Positions 44,317 to 52,869 of a stretch of 64,000 nt of DNA are shown here, in pieces. Origin of the DNA: Bacteroidota bacterium (lineage in GTDB: Bacteria; Bacteroidota; Bacteroidia; Chitinophagales; BACL12); NCBI GenBank assembly GCA_016706865.1, contig JADJIS010000001.1, forward strand, positions 186,001-250,000. Direction: 5' to 3'. A program made the translations under genes and the position numbers. Position 1 is the first letter of the stretch. Every line of letters starts with the position of its first letter. The notes beneath the pieces are model-generated. The model had not been told where the DNA came from, did not search any database, and saw only the letters and a list, made by a program, of their open reading frames with translations.

Positions 44317-45237
44317 ATGAAAAAATCATTTACAAACAAAGAAACAGTTAAAAAACTCGCATCCTATTCTGCCTTGGCAGGAGCATTTGTGCTCGTAAAC
44401 ACCGGAGCAAATGCACAGATCGTGTATACGGATGTTGATCCGGACGAAACCGTGGGAACAGGTGATTCTTATGACCTTGATATGAATAATGACGGAGATG
44501 TTGATTTCACTATCAACATGTCAAGCGTTACCATCCCAAGTTTATTCTACACTGTTGCTTACCACTCAGTTTATTTTGATGCGGTGATCAACTTCATGAA
44601 AATCTATCCTACCAGTGGTAATGCTGTAAATGCTTATACACTTTCTACCTATTCCGGAGGAACAGTTGGATATGGTTATGCCTTGAACAATGGTGAAGAT
44701 ATCGGACCTTCAGCTAACATGCTTGAAAATTCCACTCAGTATTTAGGTGCTTATTTAGGAATCCTTGACTATCCAGGTCCGGGTGATGTTTACTCATTCT
44801 CCACTTTTGGCGAATGGCCAGCTAAAACCGGCAAATTCTTAGGTGTGCGTTTCAATGCAGCAGGAAATGACCATTATGGATGGGTTAGATTAACTTGCGA
44901 AAATTATGAGATCACAATTGAAGATTACGCTTACAACGGAACTCCTGATGCAGAAATCGGAGCAGGTGATATGCCAACAGCAATTGAAACATTGCTAACT
45001 GACGATCAGTTAAGCGCTTACAGCTTCGGAAATACAATTAATGTTGTGGTTAAAGACATTACTTCTGATGCTACGGTTTCTGTTTTCAACACAACAGGAC
45101 AAAAAGTTTATTCAAACGGTCTGAACTTAAGTGGAATGCAAATTTCACTTGATAATGCTGCTACCGGTAATTATACTTTACAAATTACCACTGCTGATAA
45201 TGCAACTTTCAGCAAACAGCTTTACATTCAGAATTAA
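44317..45237 (+). CDS. Secreted protein, tandem paralogue 2, with C-terminal sorting domain
   Basis: Protein of 306 residues, paralogue of the preceding gene. Signal KKLASYSALAGAFVLVNTGANAQ, then IVYTDVDPDETVG and a calcium-binding-like DLDMNNDGDVDF. It shares FLGVRFNAAGNDHYGWVRLT and ITIEDYAYN with its neighbour's FMGFRISVDKDYFYGWMRVS and LTVHDYAYE. Sorting domain at about 232-306 (NTINVVVKDITSDATVSVFN ... AATGNYTLQI). Composition is less AT-skewed than its neighbours, which may reflect high expression. A terminator follows 18 bases after the stop. Confidence 0.84.
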   Translation: MKKSFTNKETVKKLASYSALAGAFVLVNTGANAQIVYTDVDPDETVGTGDSYDLDMNNDGDVDFTINMSSVTIPSLFYTVAYHSVYFDAVINFMKIYPTSGNAVNAYTLSTYSGGTVGYGYALNNGEDIGPSANMLENSTQYLGAYLGILDYPGPGDVYSFSTFGEWPAKTGKFLGVRFNAAGNDHYGWVRLTCENYEITIEDYAYNGTPDAEIGAGDMPTAIETLLTDDQLSAYSFGNTINVVVKDITSDATVSVFNTTGQKVYSNGLNLSGMQISLDNAATGNYTLQITTADNATFSKQLYIQN

Positions 45238-45254
45238 ATTTTTATAGATTATTG

Positions 45255-45290
45255 AAAAAAACCTTCGAAGAAATTTGGAGGTTTTTTTTT
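45255..45290 (+). terminator. Rho-independent terminator after the paralogue pair
   Basis: AAAAAAACCT (45255-45264) pairs with AGGTTTTTTT (45279-45288); 14-base loop and a run of T to 45290. Confidence 0.82.
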
Positions 45291-45411
45291 GGACATACCA
45301 CGAGTAAAAAATGCCACGAATGCACGAGTAAAAAATAAAATCTAAATTTAGAAATACTTGCCTGACGACGTGGGCAGGTGCACGAATAAAAAATAAAAAA
45401 TTAAATTTATT

Positions 45412-45517
45412 AATACATACAGCCAATAACATTGGCTGTTCATTCGTGCATTCGTGGCAACCCTTTTAGCCCACAATACGGATGAAAAAATTACAGCCAC
45501 GAATGCACGAATAAAAA
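45412..45517 (-). repeat. About 105-bp palindromic dispersed element, copy B
   Basis: Opposite-orientation copy of the element at 23994-24099. It contains ACAGCCAAT with ATTGGCTGT (outer small hairpin), ATTCGTGCATTCGTGGC at 45442-45458, CCCACAAT, GGATGAAA and GCCACGAATGCACGAAT at 45496-45512. The rest of the 497-base spacer (45238-45734) holds partial pieces of the same family: CCACGAATGCACGAG at about 45313, GCACGAATAAAAAATAAA at about 45389, GGCTGTTTATTTGTG at about 45554. No gene was found. Confidence 0.8.
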
Positions 45518-45680
45518 TACATTTAAAAGTACATGCAGTCTATTATTTTCCTTGGCTGTTTATTTGTGTAATCTAGGGAGGAGGGTGTACTTTGCTTGTT
45601 ACTTCGTGCACTGGTTGGATCACCTCGCAAGCAGGTTCGTGGCATTCATTTAATTCCGATTTTATGGATATTCGAAAATT

Positions 45681-45713
45681 AAAAAAGGGATAAGAATTTC
45701 TCCTTACCCCTTT
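45681..45713 (-). terminator. Terminator of the ribosomal protein operon
   Basis: In the minus direction AAAGGGGTAAG (45713-45703) pairs with CTTATCCCTTT (45694-45684), with one G-U-type pair and an 8-base loop, followed by a T-run. It lies 21 bases after the rplQ stop. Confidence 0.82.
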
Positions 45714-45734
45714 GAAAGCTATCTTAAAATAATA

Positions 45735-46277
45735 TTATTCTTTTTCCTTTTCTGCAGTGTCCTCCGTTGCATCAACTACAGGAGTTTCTTCAACTATTGT
45801 TTCAGCAACTGGTGCTTTAACTTCAGCTTCCACCGCTTTCTTTTCTGTTTTACCTGAACCTGAACCACGACGGCTGCGTTTTTTGGTTGCACCTTTTGGA
45901 GCTTTCAACATGTTTTCGTTGTAGTCAACCAATTCGATGATACAAGTTTCAGCATTATCTCCTGCTCTGTGTTCAGCTAATTTCAGAATTCTGGTATAAC
46001 CACCGTTACGTGTTGCAACTTTTGCGGAAATATTTACGAATAATTCGTTAACTGCTTCTTTGCTTTGCAATTCTGAAAATACCTCACGACGATTGTGTGT
46101 TGTATCTTCTTTTGAACGGGTAATGATAGGTTCAATATATACCCTTAATTCTTTTGCTTTCGCCAAAGTTGTTTTAATGCGTTTATGCAAAAGTAACGAC
46201 ACACCCATGTTGCTCAACATTGCACTTCTGTGTGCATATTTTCTTCCGAGGTGGTTTATCTTATTTCCGTGTCTCAT
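45735..46277 (-). CDS. rplQ: 50S ribosomal protein L17
   Basis: Large-subunit protein near the exit-tunnel face. It has 180 residues; the L17 core (MRHGNKINHLGRKYAHRSAM ... LLLHKRIKTTLAKAKELR) fills about 1-125. Beyond it is a C-terminal extension, first lysine/arginine/glycine-rich (TKKRSRRGSGSGKTEKK), then strongly acidic and alanine-rich (VVDATEDTAEKEKE). Such tails on L17 are common in Bacteroidota. Last gene of the operon, 37 bases after rpoA and followed by a terminator. Confidence 0.96.
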   Translation of the reverse strand: MRHGNKINHLGRKYAHRSAMLSNMGVSLLLHKRIKTTLAKAKELRVYIEPIITRSKEDTTHNRREVFSELQSKEAVNELFVNISAKVATRNGGYTRILKLAEHRAGDNAETCIIELVDYNENMLKAPKGATKKRSRRGSGSGKTEKKAVEAEVKAPVAETIVEETPVVDATEDTAEKEKE

Positions 46278-46314
46278 TATACTTAATGTTTAATGATGTT
46301 ATAACAACATCTGA

Positions 46315-47313
46315 TTAATCTTCTTCTAATTTAAATTTTGAAAGGTCCATTCCGAATTGCAAACCTTTGTCTAAAACCATAGCTTCAATTTCAACTAACG
46401 ATTTTTTTCCGAAGTTGCGGAACTTTAATAATTCGTTAGTGTCGTATTTAACTAATTCAGAAAGTGAATTGATCTTAGCAGCTTTCAAACAATTATATGC
46501 ACGTACTGAAAGATCAAGATCTTCCAAAGGTGTTTTTAATAATTTACGGATATGTAAAGTATGCTCATCAACAACATTCACTTCTTTTTCACCACTTGTA
46601 TGGAATGTAATATTTTCATCCGTTACAAGCATTAAATGTTGAATTAAAATTCTTGCTGCTTCCTTAATTGCATCTTCCGGATGAATTGTTCCGTCAGTTT
46701 TAATTTCGACAACTAATTTTTCGTAATCTGTTTTTTGTTCAACACGGGTATTTTCAATGGTGTATTTTACATTCTTAATAGGAGTGTAAATTGCATCAAT
46801 TGGAATAACACCTATTGTTTTGTCGATGTTTCTGTTCTCTTCTGCAGGTAAATATCCTCTTCCTTTTTGAATTGTTAATTCAATATCCAATTTTACAAAA
46901 GGCTCCATTCTGCATATCAAAAGATCAGGATTGGTAACACGGAAACTATTGGTATGTTTTTCAATATCACCAGCTCTGAATTCTTCTTTATCTTTTAATG
47001 AAATAAAGATCTTTTCCACAGCATTTTCATCACCACCAATTTCTTTCTTTAAACGAACTTGCTTTAAATTCAATACGATCTCAGTGATATCTTCCATAAC
47101 ACCATTGATAGTAGAAAATTCGTGATCAACACCGCTGATCTTTACCGATGAAATTGCAAATCCTTCCAATGAACTTAGTAATACTCTGCGCAATGCATTT
47201 CCGATAGTAACACCAAAGCCCGGCTCCAAAGGTTTGAACTCGAAAGTTCCTTCGAAATCTGTTGCTTTTTGTAAGGTGATCTTATCAGGACGTTGAAATG
47301 AAAGTAATGCCAT
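46315..47313 (-). CDS. rpoA: DNA-directed RNA polymerase subunit alpha
   Basis: Assembly scaffold of RNA polymerase, 332 residues. The N-terminal dimerisation domain (about 1-235) includes PLEPGFGVTIGNALRRVLLS. The C-terminal domain (about 255-320) has the helix-hairpin-helix segment LDLSVRAYNCLKAAKINSL and FRNFGKKSLVEIE used for upstream-element and activator contacts. It sits between rpsD and rplQ as in the standard alpha operon order. Confidence 0.98.
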   Translation of the reverse strand: MALLSFQRPDKITLQKATDFEGTFEFKPLEPGFGVTIGNALRRVLLSSLEGFAISSVKISGVDHEFSTINGVMEDITEIVLNLKQVRLKKEIGGDENAVEKIFISLKDKEEFRAGDIEKHTNSFRVTNPDLLICRMEPFVKLDIELTIQKGRGYLPAEENRNIDKTIGVIPIDAIYTPIKNVKYTIENTRVEQKTDYEKLVVEIKTDGTIHPEDAIKEAARILIQHLMLVTDENITFHTSGEKEVNVVDEHTLHIRKLLKTPLEDLDLSVRAYNCLKAAKINSLSELVKYDTNELLKFRNFGKKSLVEIEAMVLDKGLQFGMDLSKFKLEED

Positions 47314-47336
47314 ATTTTTTGGTATTTTATATTATT

Positions 47337-47945
47337 TTATTTTGAATATAATTCGACGATAAGTTGTTCCTTAATTGTTTCAGGAATCTGATCTCTTTCA
47401 GGATAACCAACAAAAGTTCCTTTCATTTGATTTGGATTCCATTCTAACCAAGGATATCTTTTTGAACTGCCCTGAGAAGTTGATTCTTTTAGCCATTCAA
47501 TATCTTTTGATTTTTCGCGGATGGTAATTACATCACCGGGACGTAAAGTGGATGACGGAGAATTGCAAATTTCACCATTAACCTCAATATGTTTGTGATT
47601 AACCAGTTGACGGGCACCTCTGCGTGTTGGAGCAATACCTAAACGGTAAACTGTATTGTCTAATCTTGCTTCCAGTAATTGCAATAATGCTTCGCCGGTT
47701 ACACCTTTACGACGTGTTGCTTCTTCAAAAGTTTTACGGAATTGACGTTCCAATACACCGTAAGTATATTTAGCCTTTTGTTTTTCTTTTAGCTGAACGC
47801 CATACTCACTTGCACTTTTCTTCTTGCGAGTCTGACCGTGTTGACCAGGAGCGTATTTACGCTTTTCAAATGCTTTGTCGTAACCAAAAATTGGTTCTCC
47901 GAAAGATCTTGATTTTTTTGTCCTGGGCCCTGTATACCTTGCCAT
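47337..47945 (-). CDS. rpsD: 30S ribosomal protein S4
   Basis: Primary 16S rRNA binder and candidate translational autoregulator of the alpha operon. It has 202 residues. The N-terminal arm (MARYTGPRTKKSRSFGEP) lacks the cysteine cluster of zinc-type S4 proteins. The S4 RNA-binding domain lies at about 90-155 (LEARLDNTVYRLGIAPTRRG, HKHIEVNGEICN). The gap to rpsK is 28 bases. Confidence 0.97.
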   Translation of the reverse strand: MARYTGPRTKKSRSFGEPIFGYDKAFEKRKYAPGQHGQTRKKKSASEYGVQLKEKQKAKYTYGVLERQFRKTFEEATRRKGVTGEALLQLLEARLDNTVYRLGIAPTRRGARQLVNHKHIEVNGEICNSPSSTLRPGDVITIREKSKDIEWLKESTSQGSSKRYPWLEWNPNQMKGTFVGYPERDQIPETIKEQLIVELYSK

Positions 47946-47973
47946 TATTCTATTGAATTTTATTAATTAAAAA

Positions 47974-48372
47974 CTATACTCTTCTCTTTTTTGGTGGACG
48001 ACATCCATTGTGTGGCAATGGTGTAATATCCCTGATCATTGTAACTTCAATTCCTGAAGAAGCAATGGTACGGATAGCTGATTCACGTCCTGAACCGGGT
48101 CCTTTTACGAACACTTCCACTTTGCGTAAACCTGCATCGTATGCCACTTTACCTGCATCAGATGTTGCAATTTGAGCAGCATAAGGCGTATTCTTTTTTG
48201 AACCTCTGAACCCCGCTTTACCGGCTGATGCCCAGGAAATTGTTTGTCCTGTCATATTGGTAAACGTAATGATCAGATTGTTGAAAGAAGCTAAGATATG
48301 CGCCTGTCCTTCGGCTTCTACCTTTACGATCCTCTTCTTTGCTGTCTTTTTTGCTGTTGTTGTTTTAGCCAT
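47974..48372 (-). CDS. rpsK: 30S ribosomal protein S11
   Basis: Platform protein of the 30S subunit at the mRNA exit side, 132 residues. A short alanine/lysine-rich N-terminal extension (MAKTTTAKKTAKKR) precedes the core. Core signatures are AHILASFNNLIITFTNMTGQ, SAGKAGFRGSKKNTPYAAQ and the conserved basic C-terminus PLPHNGCRPPKKRRV. Standard position between rpsM and rpsD. Confidence 0.97.
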   Translation of the reverse strand: MAKTTTAKKTAKKRIVKVEAEGQAHILASFNNLIITFTNMTGQTISWASAGKAGFRGSKKNTPYAAQIATSDAGKVAYDAGLRKVEVFVKGPGSGRESAIRTIASSGIEVTMIRDITPLPHNGCRPPKKRRV

Positions 48373-48407
48373 TTTATATTAGATGATTGTATTAAAACTT
48401 ACTTTAA

Positions 48408-48788
48408 TTATCCTTTAGGTGCTTTCTTTTTATTCGCAACTGTCTTTTTCCTTCCTTTACGGGTTCTGGAATTAGTTCTTGTGCGCTGTCCCCTCACCGG
48501 TAAACCTTTACGATGACGAACACCACGATAGCATCCGATATCCATTAAACGTTTAATGGCCAATTGCATTTCTGAACGCAGTGCACCTTCAACTTTTAAT
48601 TCGTTGTTAATGTATGTGCGAATAGCATTGATCTCATCATCAGACCAATCTTTTACTTTTTTACTTTCATCTACACTCGCAGATTGTAAAATCTTTTTGG
48701 AAGTAGTTAAACTAATTCCGTAGATGTAGGTAAGGCCTATTACGCCTCTTTTGTTTTTAGGTAAATCTATACCAGCAATCCTTGCCAT
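48408..48788 (-). CDS. rpsM: 30S ribosomal protein S13
   Basis: Head protein contacting the P-site tRNA and forming inter-subunit bridges with 23S rRNA and L5. It has 126 residues. ARIAGIDLPKNKRGVIGLTY opens the helix-two-turn-helix fold. The C-terminal tail (HRKGLPVRGQRTRTNSRTRK and the lysine-rich end) is the part that reaches tRNA. It follows rpmJ by 25 bases, the usual order at the head of the alpha operon. Confidence 0.97.
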   Translation of the reverse strand: MARIAGIDLPKNKRGVIGLTYIYGISLTTSKKILQSASVDESKKVKDWSDDEINAIRTYINNELKVEGALRSEMQLAIKRLMDIGCYRGVRHRKGLPVRGQRTRTNSRTRKGRKKTVANKKKAPKG

Positions 48789-48813
48789 ATTATTTATTCA
48801 ATAATTTAAAATG

Positions 48814-48930
48814 TTAACCTTGACGTTGTTTGAATTTAGGGTTCTTTTTGTTTATTACGTACAGCCTTCCCTTCCTTTTCACGATCTTACAATCGACGCT
48901 GCGTTTTTTAATTGATGGTTTTACTTTCAT
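48814..48930 (-). CDS. rpmJ: 50S ribosomal protein L36 (zinc-free form)
   Basis: A 38-residue protein: MKVKPSIKKRSVDCKIVKRK followed by GRLYVINKKNPKFKQRQG. Stop TAA at 48814-48816, start ATG at 48930. Only one cysteine remains where zinc-binding L36 has three Cys and one His, so this is the C-minus type common in this phylum. It lies between infA (7-base gap) and rpsM, the canonical place. Confidence 0.95.
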   Translation of the reverse strand: MKVKPSIKKRSVDCKIVKRKGRLYVINKKNPKFKQRQG

Positions 48931-48937
48931 AATAGTG

Positions 48938-49156
48938 TTATTTATATCGGTATATAATTCTTCCTCTTGTTAAATCGTAGGGACTCATCTCTACGGTTAC
49001 TTTGTCGCCCGGTAATATTCGGATGTAATTCATCCGCATCTTACCTGAAATATGTGCAACAATTTCATGTTCATTTTCCAACTTCACTCTGAACATTGCA
49101 TTTGATAATGCTTCTGTTATTGTTCCGTCTTGTTTTATTAACCCTTGTTTCGACAT
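48938..49156 (-). CDS. infA: Translation initiation factor IF-1
   Basis: OB-fold factor that binds the 30S A site during initiation, 72 residues. MSKQGLIKQDGTITEALSNA, FRVKLENEHEIVAHISGKMR and KVTVEMSPYDLTRGRIIYRYK (in part) match along the full length. The ATG shares its first base with the map stop codon (TAATG), so its translation is likely coupled to map. Confidence 0.97.
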   Translation of the reverse strand: MSKQGLIKQDGTITEALSNAMFRVKLENEHEIVAHISGKMRMNYIRILPGDKVTVEMSPYDLTRGRIIYRYK

Positions 49157-49968
49157 TAATTAACTGTTTCTTTTTCCTGATATAAGTTCTTGTTGCTTCT
49201 CACTGCCTTTTCAATATTGTCAAAACTGGAAAGGATATCTGCTGCTCCTGATGTAATTGCGATAGTATGTTCAAAATGACAGGATATTTTTTTATCCTTT
49301 GTTCTGATCGTCCAACCATCGTTTTCCTGAACAACATTTTTTGTTCCCAGATTGATCATTGGTTCTATCGCGATCACTAAACCTTCCTGCAATTTTGGTC
49401 CCTTTCCTCTGATCCCAAAATTCGGCACATCCGGTTCTTCGTGCAAACTTTTTCCTAATCCGTGTCCAACCAATTCTCTCACCACACCATAACCGTGATA
49501 TTGTTCTGCATAATTTTGAATTGCATAACTGATATCGCCAATTCTATTCCCCGGCACCGCCATTTCAATTCCTTTTAAAACACATTCTTTGGTAACTCTT
49601 GCAAGATTTATTGCATCTAGCGTAACCTCACCGATTAAAAATGTGAATGCAGAATCTCCATGGAATCCATTTTTAAATACTCCGCAATCAACCGACACAA
49701 CATCACCTTCTTTAATTTCATTTTTAGAAGGAATTCCGTGAACAACCATATCATTTACGGAAATACATAGTGTGTTTGGAAAACCTCTGTATCCTAAAAA
49801 GGAAGGTTTTGCACCGTTATCCCTGATAAATTCTTCAGCCTTTTTATCTAGCTCAAGAGTTGTTATCCCCGGTTTGATAATGCCGGCGATTAAAGCCAAC
49901 GTATCTGAAACAAGCAAAGAACTTTTTCTGATGAGTTCAACCTCATCTTTTGTTTTATAATATATCAT
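49156..49968 (-). CDS. map: Methionine aminopeptidase, type I
   Basis: Removes N-terminal methionine from nascent proteins. It has 270 residues. Di-metal ligands are all visible: Asp in SVDCGVFKNGFHGDSAF (two aspartates), His in VGHGLGKSLHEEP, Glu in VIAIEPMINLG and Glu in CHFEHTIAIT; the substrate-site His is in VNDMVVHGIPS. The last 15 residues are a polar extension. Its start overlaps the secY stop by four bases (ATGA), and its stop overlaps infA. Confidence 0.97.
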   Translation of the reverse strand: MIYYKTKDEVELIRKSSLLVSDTLALIAGIIKPGITTLELDKKAEEFIRDNGAKPSFLGYRGFPNTLCISVNDMVVHGIPSKNEIKEGDVVSVDCGVFKNGFHGDSAFTFLIGEVTLDAINLARVTKECVLKGIEMAVPGNRIGDISYAIQNYAEQYHGYGVVRELVGHGLGKSLHEEPDVPNFGIRGKGPKLQEGLVIAIEPMINLGTKNVVQENDGWTIRTKDKKISCHFEHTIAITSGAADILSSFDNIEKAVRSNKNLYQEKETVN

Positions 49969-51320
49969 CCCTGTTGAATGCTTACTGGTCCTGATGAACG
50001 GCCTTTAATACGTCCCGACTTCATCAAACCGTCGTAATGACGCATTAACAGGTGACTTTCAATTTGTTGTAATGTATCTAATATAACACCTACCATGATG
50101 AGCAATGATGTTCCACCAAAGAACTGTGCAAATGACGGATCAACTCCAAATGCTCTTGTTGTTACCGGAGCAACTGCAATCAATGCTAAAAATATAGAAC
50201 CCGGTAATGTTACTCTCGACAACACGTTATCAATAAATTCCGCAGTCTTTTTACCTGGTTTAACACCCGGAATAAATCCTCCGTTCTTTTTAAGATCATC
50301 CGCCATTTGAGTCGGATTGATGATGATAGCTGTATAAAAATACGTGAATATGATGATGAGGAAACCATAAATCAGGTTATATCCCCAGCTCTGAAAATCG
50401 TTTAACATTACCAATGCCGGTGAATTTTGCCAATCGGGATTTATCTGTGCGAAAATTCCCGGAATGAACATCAATGCCTGAGCAAAGATGATAGGCATAA
50501 CACCTGCTGCATTTATTTTAAGTGGTATATATTGACGAACTCCGCCATATTGTCTTGATCCTACAACTCGTTTTGCATATTGAACCGGGATTCTTCTTGT
50601 TCCCTGAACCAATAATATAACACCCATTATAACCAATACCATAAAGGCGATCTCCAAAACAAATGGTATATAACCACCACCGCCATCGGCACCTCTGTGT
50701 GTAATTTCATTTAATAACGCCGCCGGTAAACCTGCAATGATACCAACCATGATCAACATGGAGATACCGTTTCCAATACCTTTATCGGTTATGCGTTCTC
50801 CCATCCACATGGTAAATAAAGTACCACCGGTTAGAATGATAACGCAGATAAACCAGAACAAACCATTTGGTGCTACAATGAAATCGGCATTTTGAGAAAG
50901 ATTATTCAAATAAGCATAATATCCTGAAGCCTGAAGTGCAGTAACAATTACTGTTAGGTAACGTGTATACTGGTTCATTTTACGGCGACCGCTTTCGCCT
51001 TCTTTCTGCATTCTAGCAAAATAAGGAACAGCAATTGCCAAAAGTTGCATTGCGATAGATGCAGAGATATAAGGCATGATACCCAACGCAAAAATGGATG
51101 CGCGGCTAAATCCTCCCCCTGCAAATAAATTGATCAGACCCAAAAGACCGCTGTCGCCGTCAATATTTGCCGCCTGATTGTACAATGCAGCATCGATACC
51201 GGGCAGCATAACATAAGAGCCAAACCGATATAGTAATATTAATCCAAGCGTATACATCAATCTCTTTTTGAGATCTTCTATACTCCAGATATTCCTTAAT
51301 GTTTGAATAAATTTTTTCAT
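49965..51320 (-). CDS. secY: Protein translocase subunit SecY
   Basis: Channel subunit of the Sec translocon, 451 residues with ten predicted membrane helices. Family landmarks: the plug/helix 2 segment GLINLFAGGGFSRASIFALG, ERITDKGIGNGISM, the loop RRIPVQYAKRVVGSRQYGG and QYIPLKINAAGVMPIIFAQA. Provides the Sec route needed by all the signal-peptide proteins in this window before type IX export. Three-base gap from rplO, so tightly coupled. Confidence 0.97.
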   Translation of the reverse strand: MKKFIQTLRNIWSIEDLKKRLMYTLGLILLYRFGSYVMLPGIDAALYNQAANIDGDSGLLGLINLFAGGGFSRASIFALGIMPYISASIAMQLLAIAVPYFARMQKEGESGRRKMNQYTRYLTVIVTALQASGYYAYLNNLSQNADFIVAPNGLFWFICVIILTGGTLFTMWMGERITDKGIGNGISMLIMVGIIAGLPAALLNEITHRGADGGGGYIPFVLEIAFMVLVIMGVILLVQGTRRIPVQYAKRVVGSRQYGGVRQYIPLKINAAGVMPIIFAQALMFIPGIFAQINPDWQNSPALVMLNDFQSWGYNLIYGFLIIIFTYFYTAIIINPTQMADDLKKNGGFIPGVKPGKKTAEFIDNVLSRVTLPGSIFLALIAVAPVTTRAFGVDPSFAQFFGGTSLLIMVGVILDTLQQIESHLLMRHYDGLMKSGRIKGRSSGPVSIQQG

Positions 51321-51323
51321 GTG

Positions 51324-51776
51324 TTACCCTATCACATTTATTGTTCCACCGGCTTCTTCAACTGCCTTTTTAGCAGTTTCGCTGTGTGCGTGTGCCCAAA
51401 TTTCTACTTTTGCCTTTAATTCACCTCTTCCGAGAATTTTCAAACGTTCATCCGATTTCAGGATTCTGTTTGCTCTTAATACATCCTCGTCAAATCTTGT
51501 GATCTCATATTTTTCAACCAAACTTTGAATTTGATCTAAATTTAAAGTCACATATTTAACTTCAAAATTCTTATTGTTGAAACCGCGTTTTGGTAAACGG
51601 CGTTGTAAAGGCATTTGTCCACCTTCATGACCTCTTTTTCTGGAGTATCCTGAACGTGATCCTGCTCCTTTAAAACCTCTTTTAGAAGTTTCTCCCCAGC
51701 CGGAACCTTGTCCGCGACCTACACGGTGGCGTTTTTTGATCGAACCGTCTGCCGGTTTTAAGTTTGATAAATCCAT
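51324..51776 (-). CDS. rplO: 50S ribosomal protein L15
   Basis: Late-assembly 23S rRNA-binding protein, 150 residues. N-terminal MDLSNLKPADGSIKKRHRVG and the glycine-rich RGQGSGWGETSKRGFKGAGS extension thread into rRNA; the globular part ends KAVEEAGGTINVIG. It starts one base before the rpmD stop region and is followed after 3 bases by secY. Confidence 0.97.
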   Translation of the reverse strand: MDLSNLKPADGSIKKRHRVGRGQGSGWGETSKRGFKGAGSRSGYSRKRGHEGGQMPLQRRLPKRGFNNKNFEVKYVTLNLDQIQSLVEKYEITRFDEDVLRANRILKSDERLKILGRGELKAKVEIWAHAHSETAKKAVEEAGGTINVIG

Positions 51777-51777
51777 T

Positions 51778-51957
51778 TTAAATATTTTCTACTTTTACTA
51801 AATGTTGAACTGCTTTCACCATACCCAATATTTGCGGAGTTGCTTCCACTTCAATTGTCTGATGCATTCTTCTTAAACCCAAAGCCTTCATGGTTGCTTT
51901 CTGTCTTTTAGGTCTGTCGGTTGTACTTCTTACTGAAGTTACTTTTATCTTGCTCAT
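51778..51957 (-). CDS. rpmD: 50S ribosomal protein L30
   Basis: A 59-residue protein starting MSKIKVTSVRSTTDRPKRQK and containing TMKALGLRRMHQTIEVE and ILGMVKAVQHLVKVENI, the full short bacterial L30 fold. ATG at 51957, stop TAA at 51778-51780. It sits 7 bases after rpsE and directly before rplO, the conserved spc-operon order. Confidence 0.96.
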   Translation of the reverse strand: MSKIKVTSVRSTTDRPKRQKATMKALGLRRMHQTIEVEATPQILGMVKAVQHLVKVENI

Positions 51958-51964
51958 ACCGGTA

Positions 51965-52486
51965 TTAATTATTAAATACTTTTTTTAATGATGTATTTCT
52001 TTGTTGTGATATGGTCATTGGATTTCTTAAATGTGCCAACGCATCTAAAGTTGCCTTAACCACATTATGCGGATTTGATGATCCTAATGATTTTGCCAAT
52101 ACGTCGGTAACACCTGCACTTTCCAATACTGCGCGCATTGCGCCGCCGGCAATTACACCTGTTCCGTGAGCAGCTGGTTTTATCATTACTTTTCCGGCTC
52201 CGAATTTTCCGTGTTGTTCATGAGGAATGGTTCCTTTAAAGATCGGCACTTTAATAAGGTTCTTTTTTGCATCATCAATTCCTTTTTGAATTGCTTCTGT
52301 AACCTCGCGTGCTTTTCCTAAACCGTGTCCAACAATTCCGTTCCCGTCGCCTACAACAACCAATGCTGAAAAACTAAATGTTCTTCCTCCTTTGGTAACT
52401 TTAGCAACGCGCTGAATTCCAACGATCTTTTCTTTTAAATCGAGCTCACTTGCTCTTACTCTTTGTATTTCTTTATTAATTGCCAT
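51965..52486 (-). CDS. rpsE: 30S ribosomal protein S5
   Basis: Decoding-fidelity protein with an N-terminal double-stranded RNA-binding fold, 173 residues. Signatures are LKEKIVGIQRVAKVTKGGRT, VVGDGNGIVGHGLGKAREV and PAAHGTGVIAGGAMRAVLES. GHGLGKAREV is the loop in which ram and spectinomycin-resistance mutations cluster in other bacteria; it looks wild type. Confidence 0.97.
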   Translation of the reverse strand: MAINKEIQRVRASELDLKEKIVGIQRVAKVTKGGRTFSFSALVVVGDGNGIVGHGLGKAREVTEAIQKGIDDAKKNLIKVPIFKGTIPHEQHGKFGAGKVMIKPAAHGTGVIAGGAMRAVLESAGVTDVLAKSLGSSNPHNVVKATLDALAHLRNPMTISQQRNTSLKKVFNN

Positions 52487-52501
52487 ATTGAAAATTCTTA
52501 T

Positions 52502-52858
52502 TTAGAATTGAAGACCTCCTTCACGGGCGCCTTCTGCTAAAGATTTAATTCTTCCATGATATAAATTACCACCTCTGTCGAAAGTAACCAGGGTAATTCC
52601 TAATTCCATTGCTCTCTCTGCCAATAATTTTCCAACACTTTTTGCCTTTTCTGATTTAGGTCCGGTTAAAGATTTACCTTGTTTGTCGGTAGTGGAAGCT
52701 GAACAAAGAGTATGTCCTGCTACATCATCAATCAATTGAGCATACATTTCTTTATTACTTCTGTATACTGCTAATCTTGGACGCTCAGCCGTTCCAGCAA
52801 CTTTTTTGCGGACACGATAGCGAATTTTTTGTCTTCTTACTGATTTTCTTGATAACAT
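52502..52858 (-). CDS. rplR: 50S ribosomal protein L18
   Basis: 5S rRNA-binding protein, 118 residues. The basic N-terminus RKSVRRQKIRYRVRKKVAGT is followed by ERPRLAVYRSNKEMYAQLID, LAERAMELGITLVTFDRGG and YHGRIKSLAEGAREGGLQF. It works with L5 in the central protuberance. Spacing to rplF is 11 bases. Confidence 0.97.
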   Translation of the reverse strand: MLSRKSVRRQKIRYRVRKKVAGTAERPRLAVYRSNKEMYAQLIDDVAGHTLCSASTTDKQGKSLTGPKSEKAKSVGKLLAERAMELGITLVTFDRGGNLYHGRIKSLAEGAREGGLQF

Positions 52859-52869
52859 AACTAATACTT

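Noticed and set aside
45290..45660. CRISPR-like array
   Set aside because: Repeated CCACGAATGCACGA units are irregularly spaced, occur in both orientations and have no regular spacers or cas genes.
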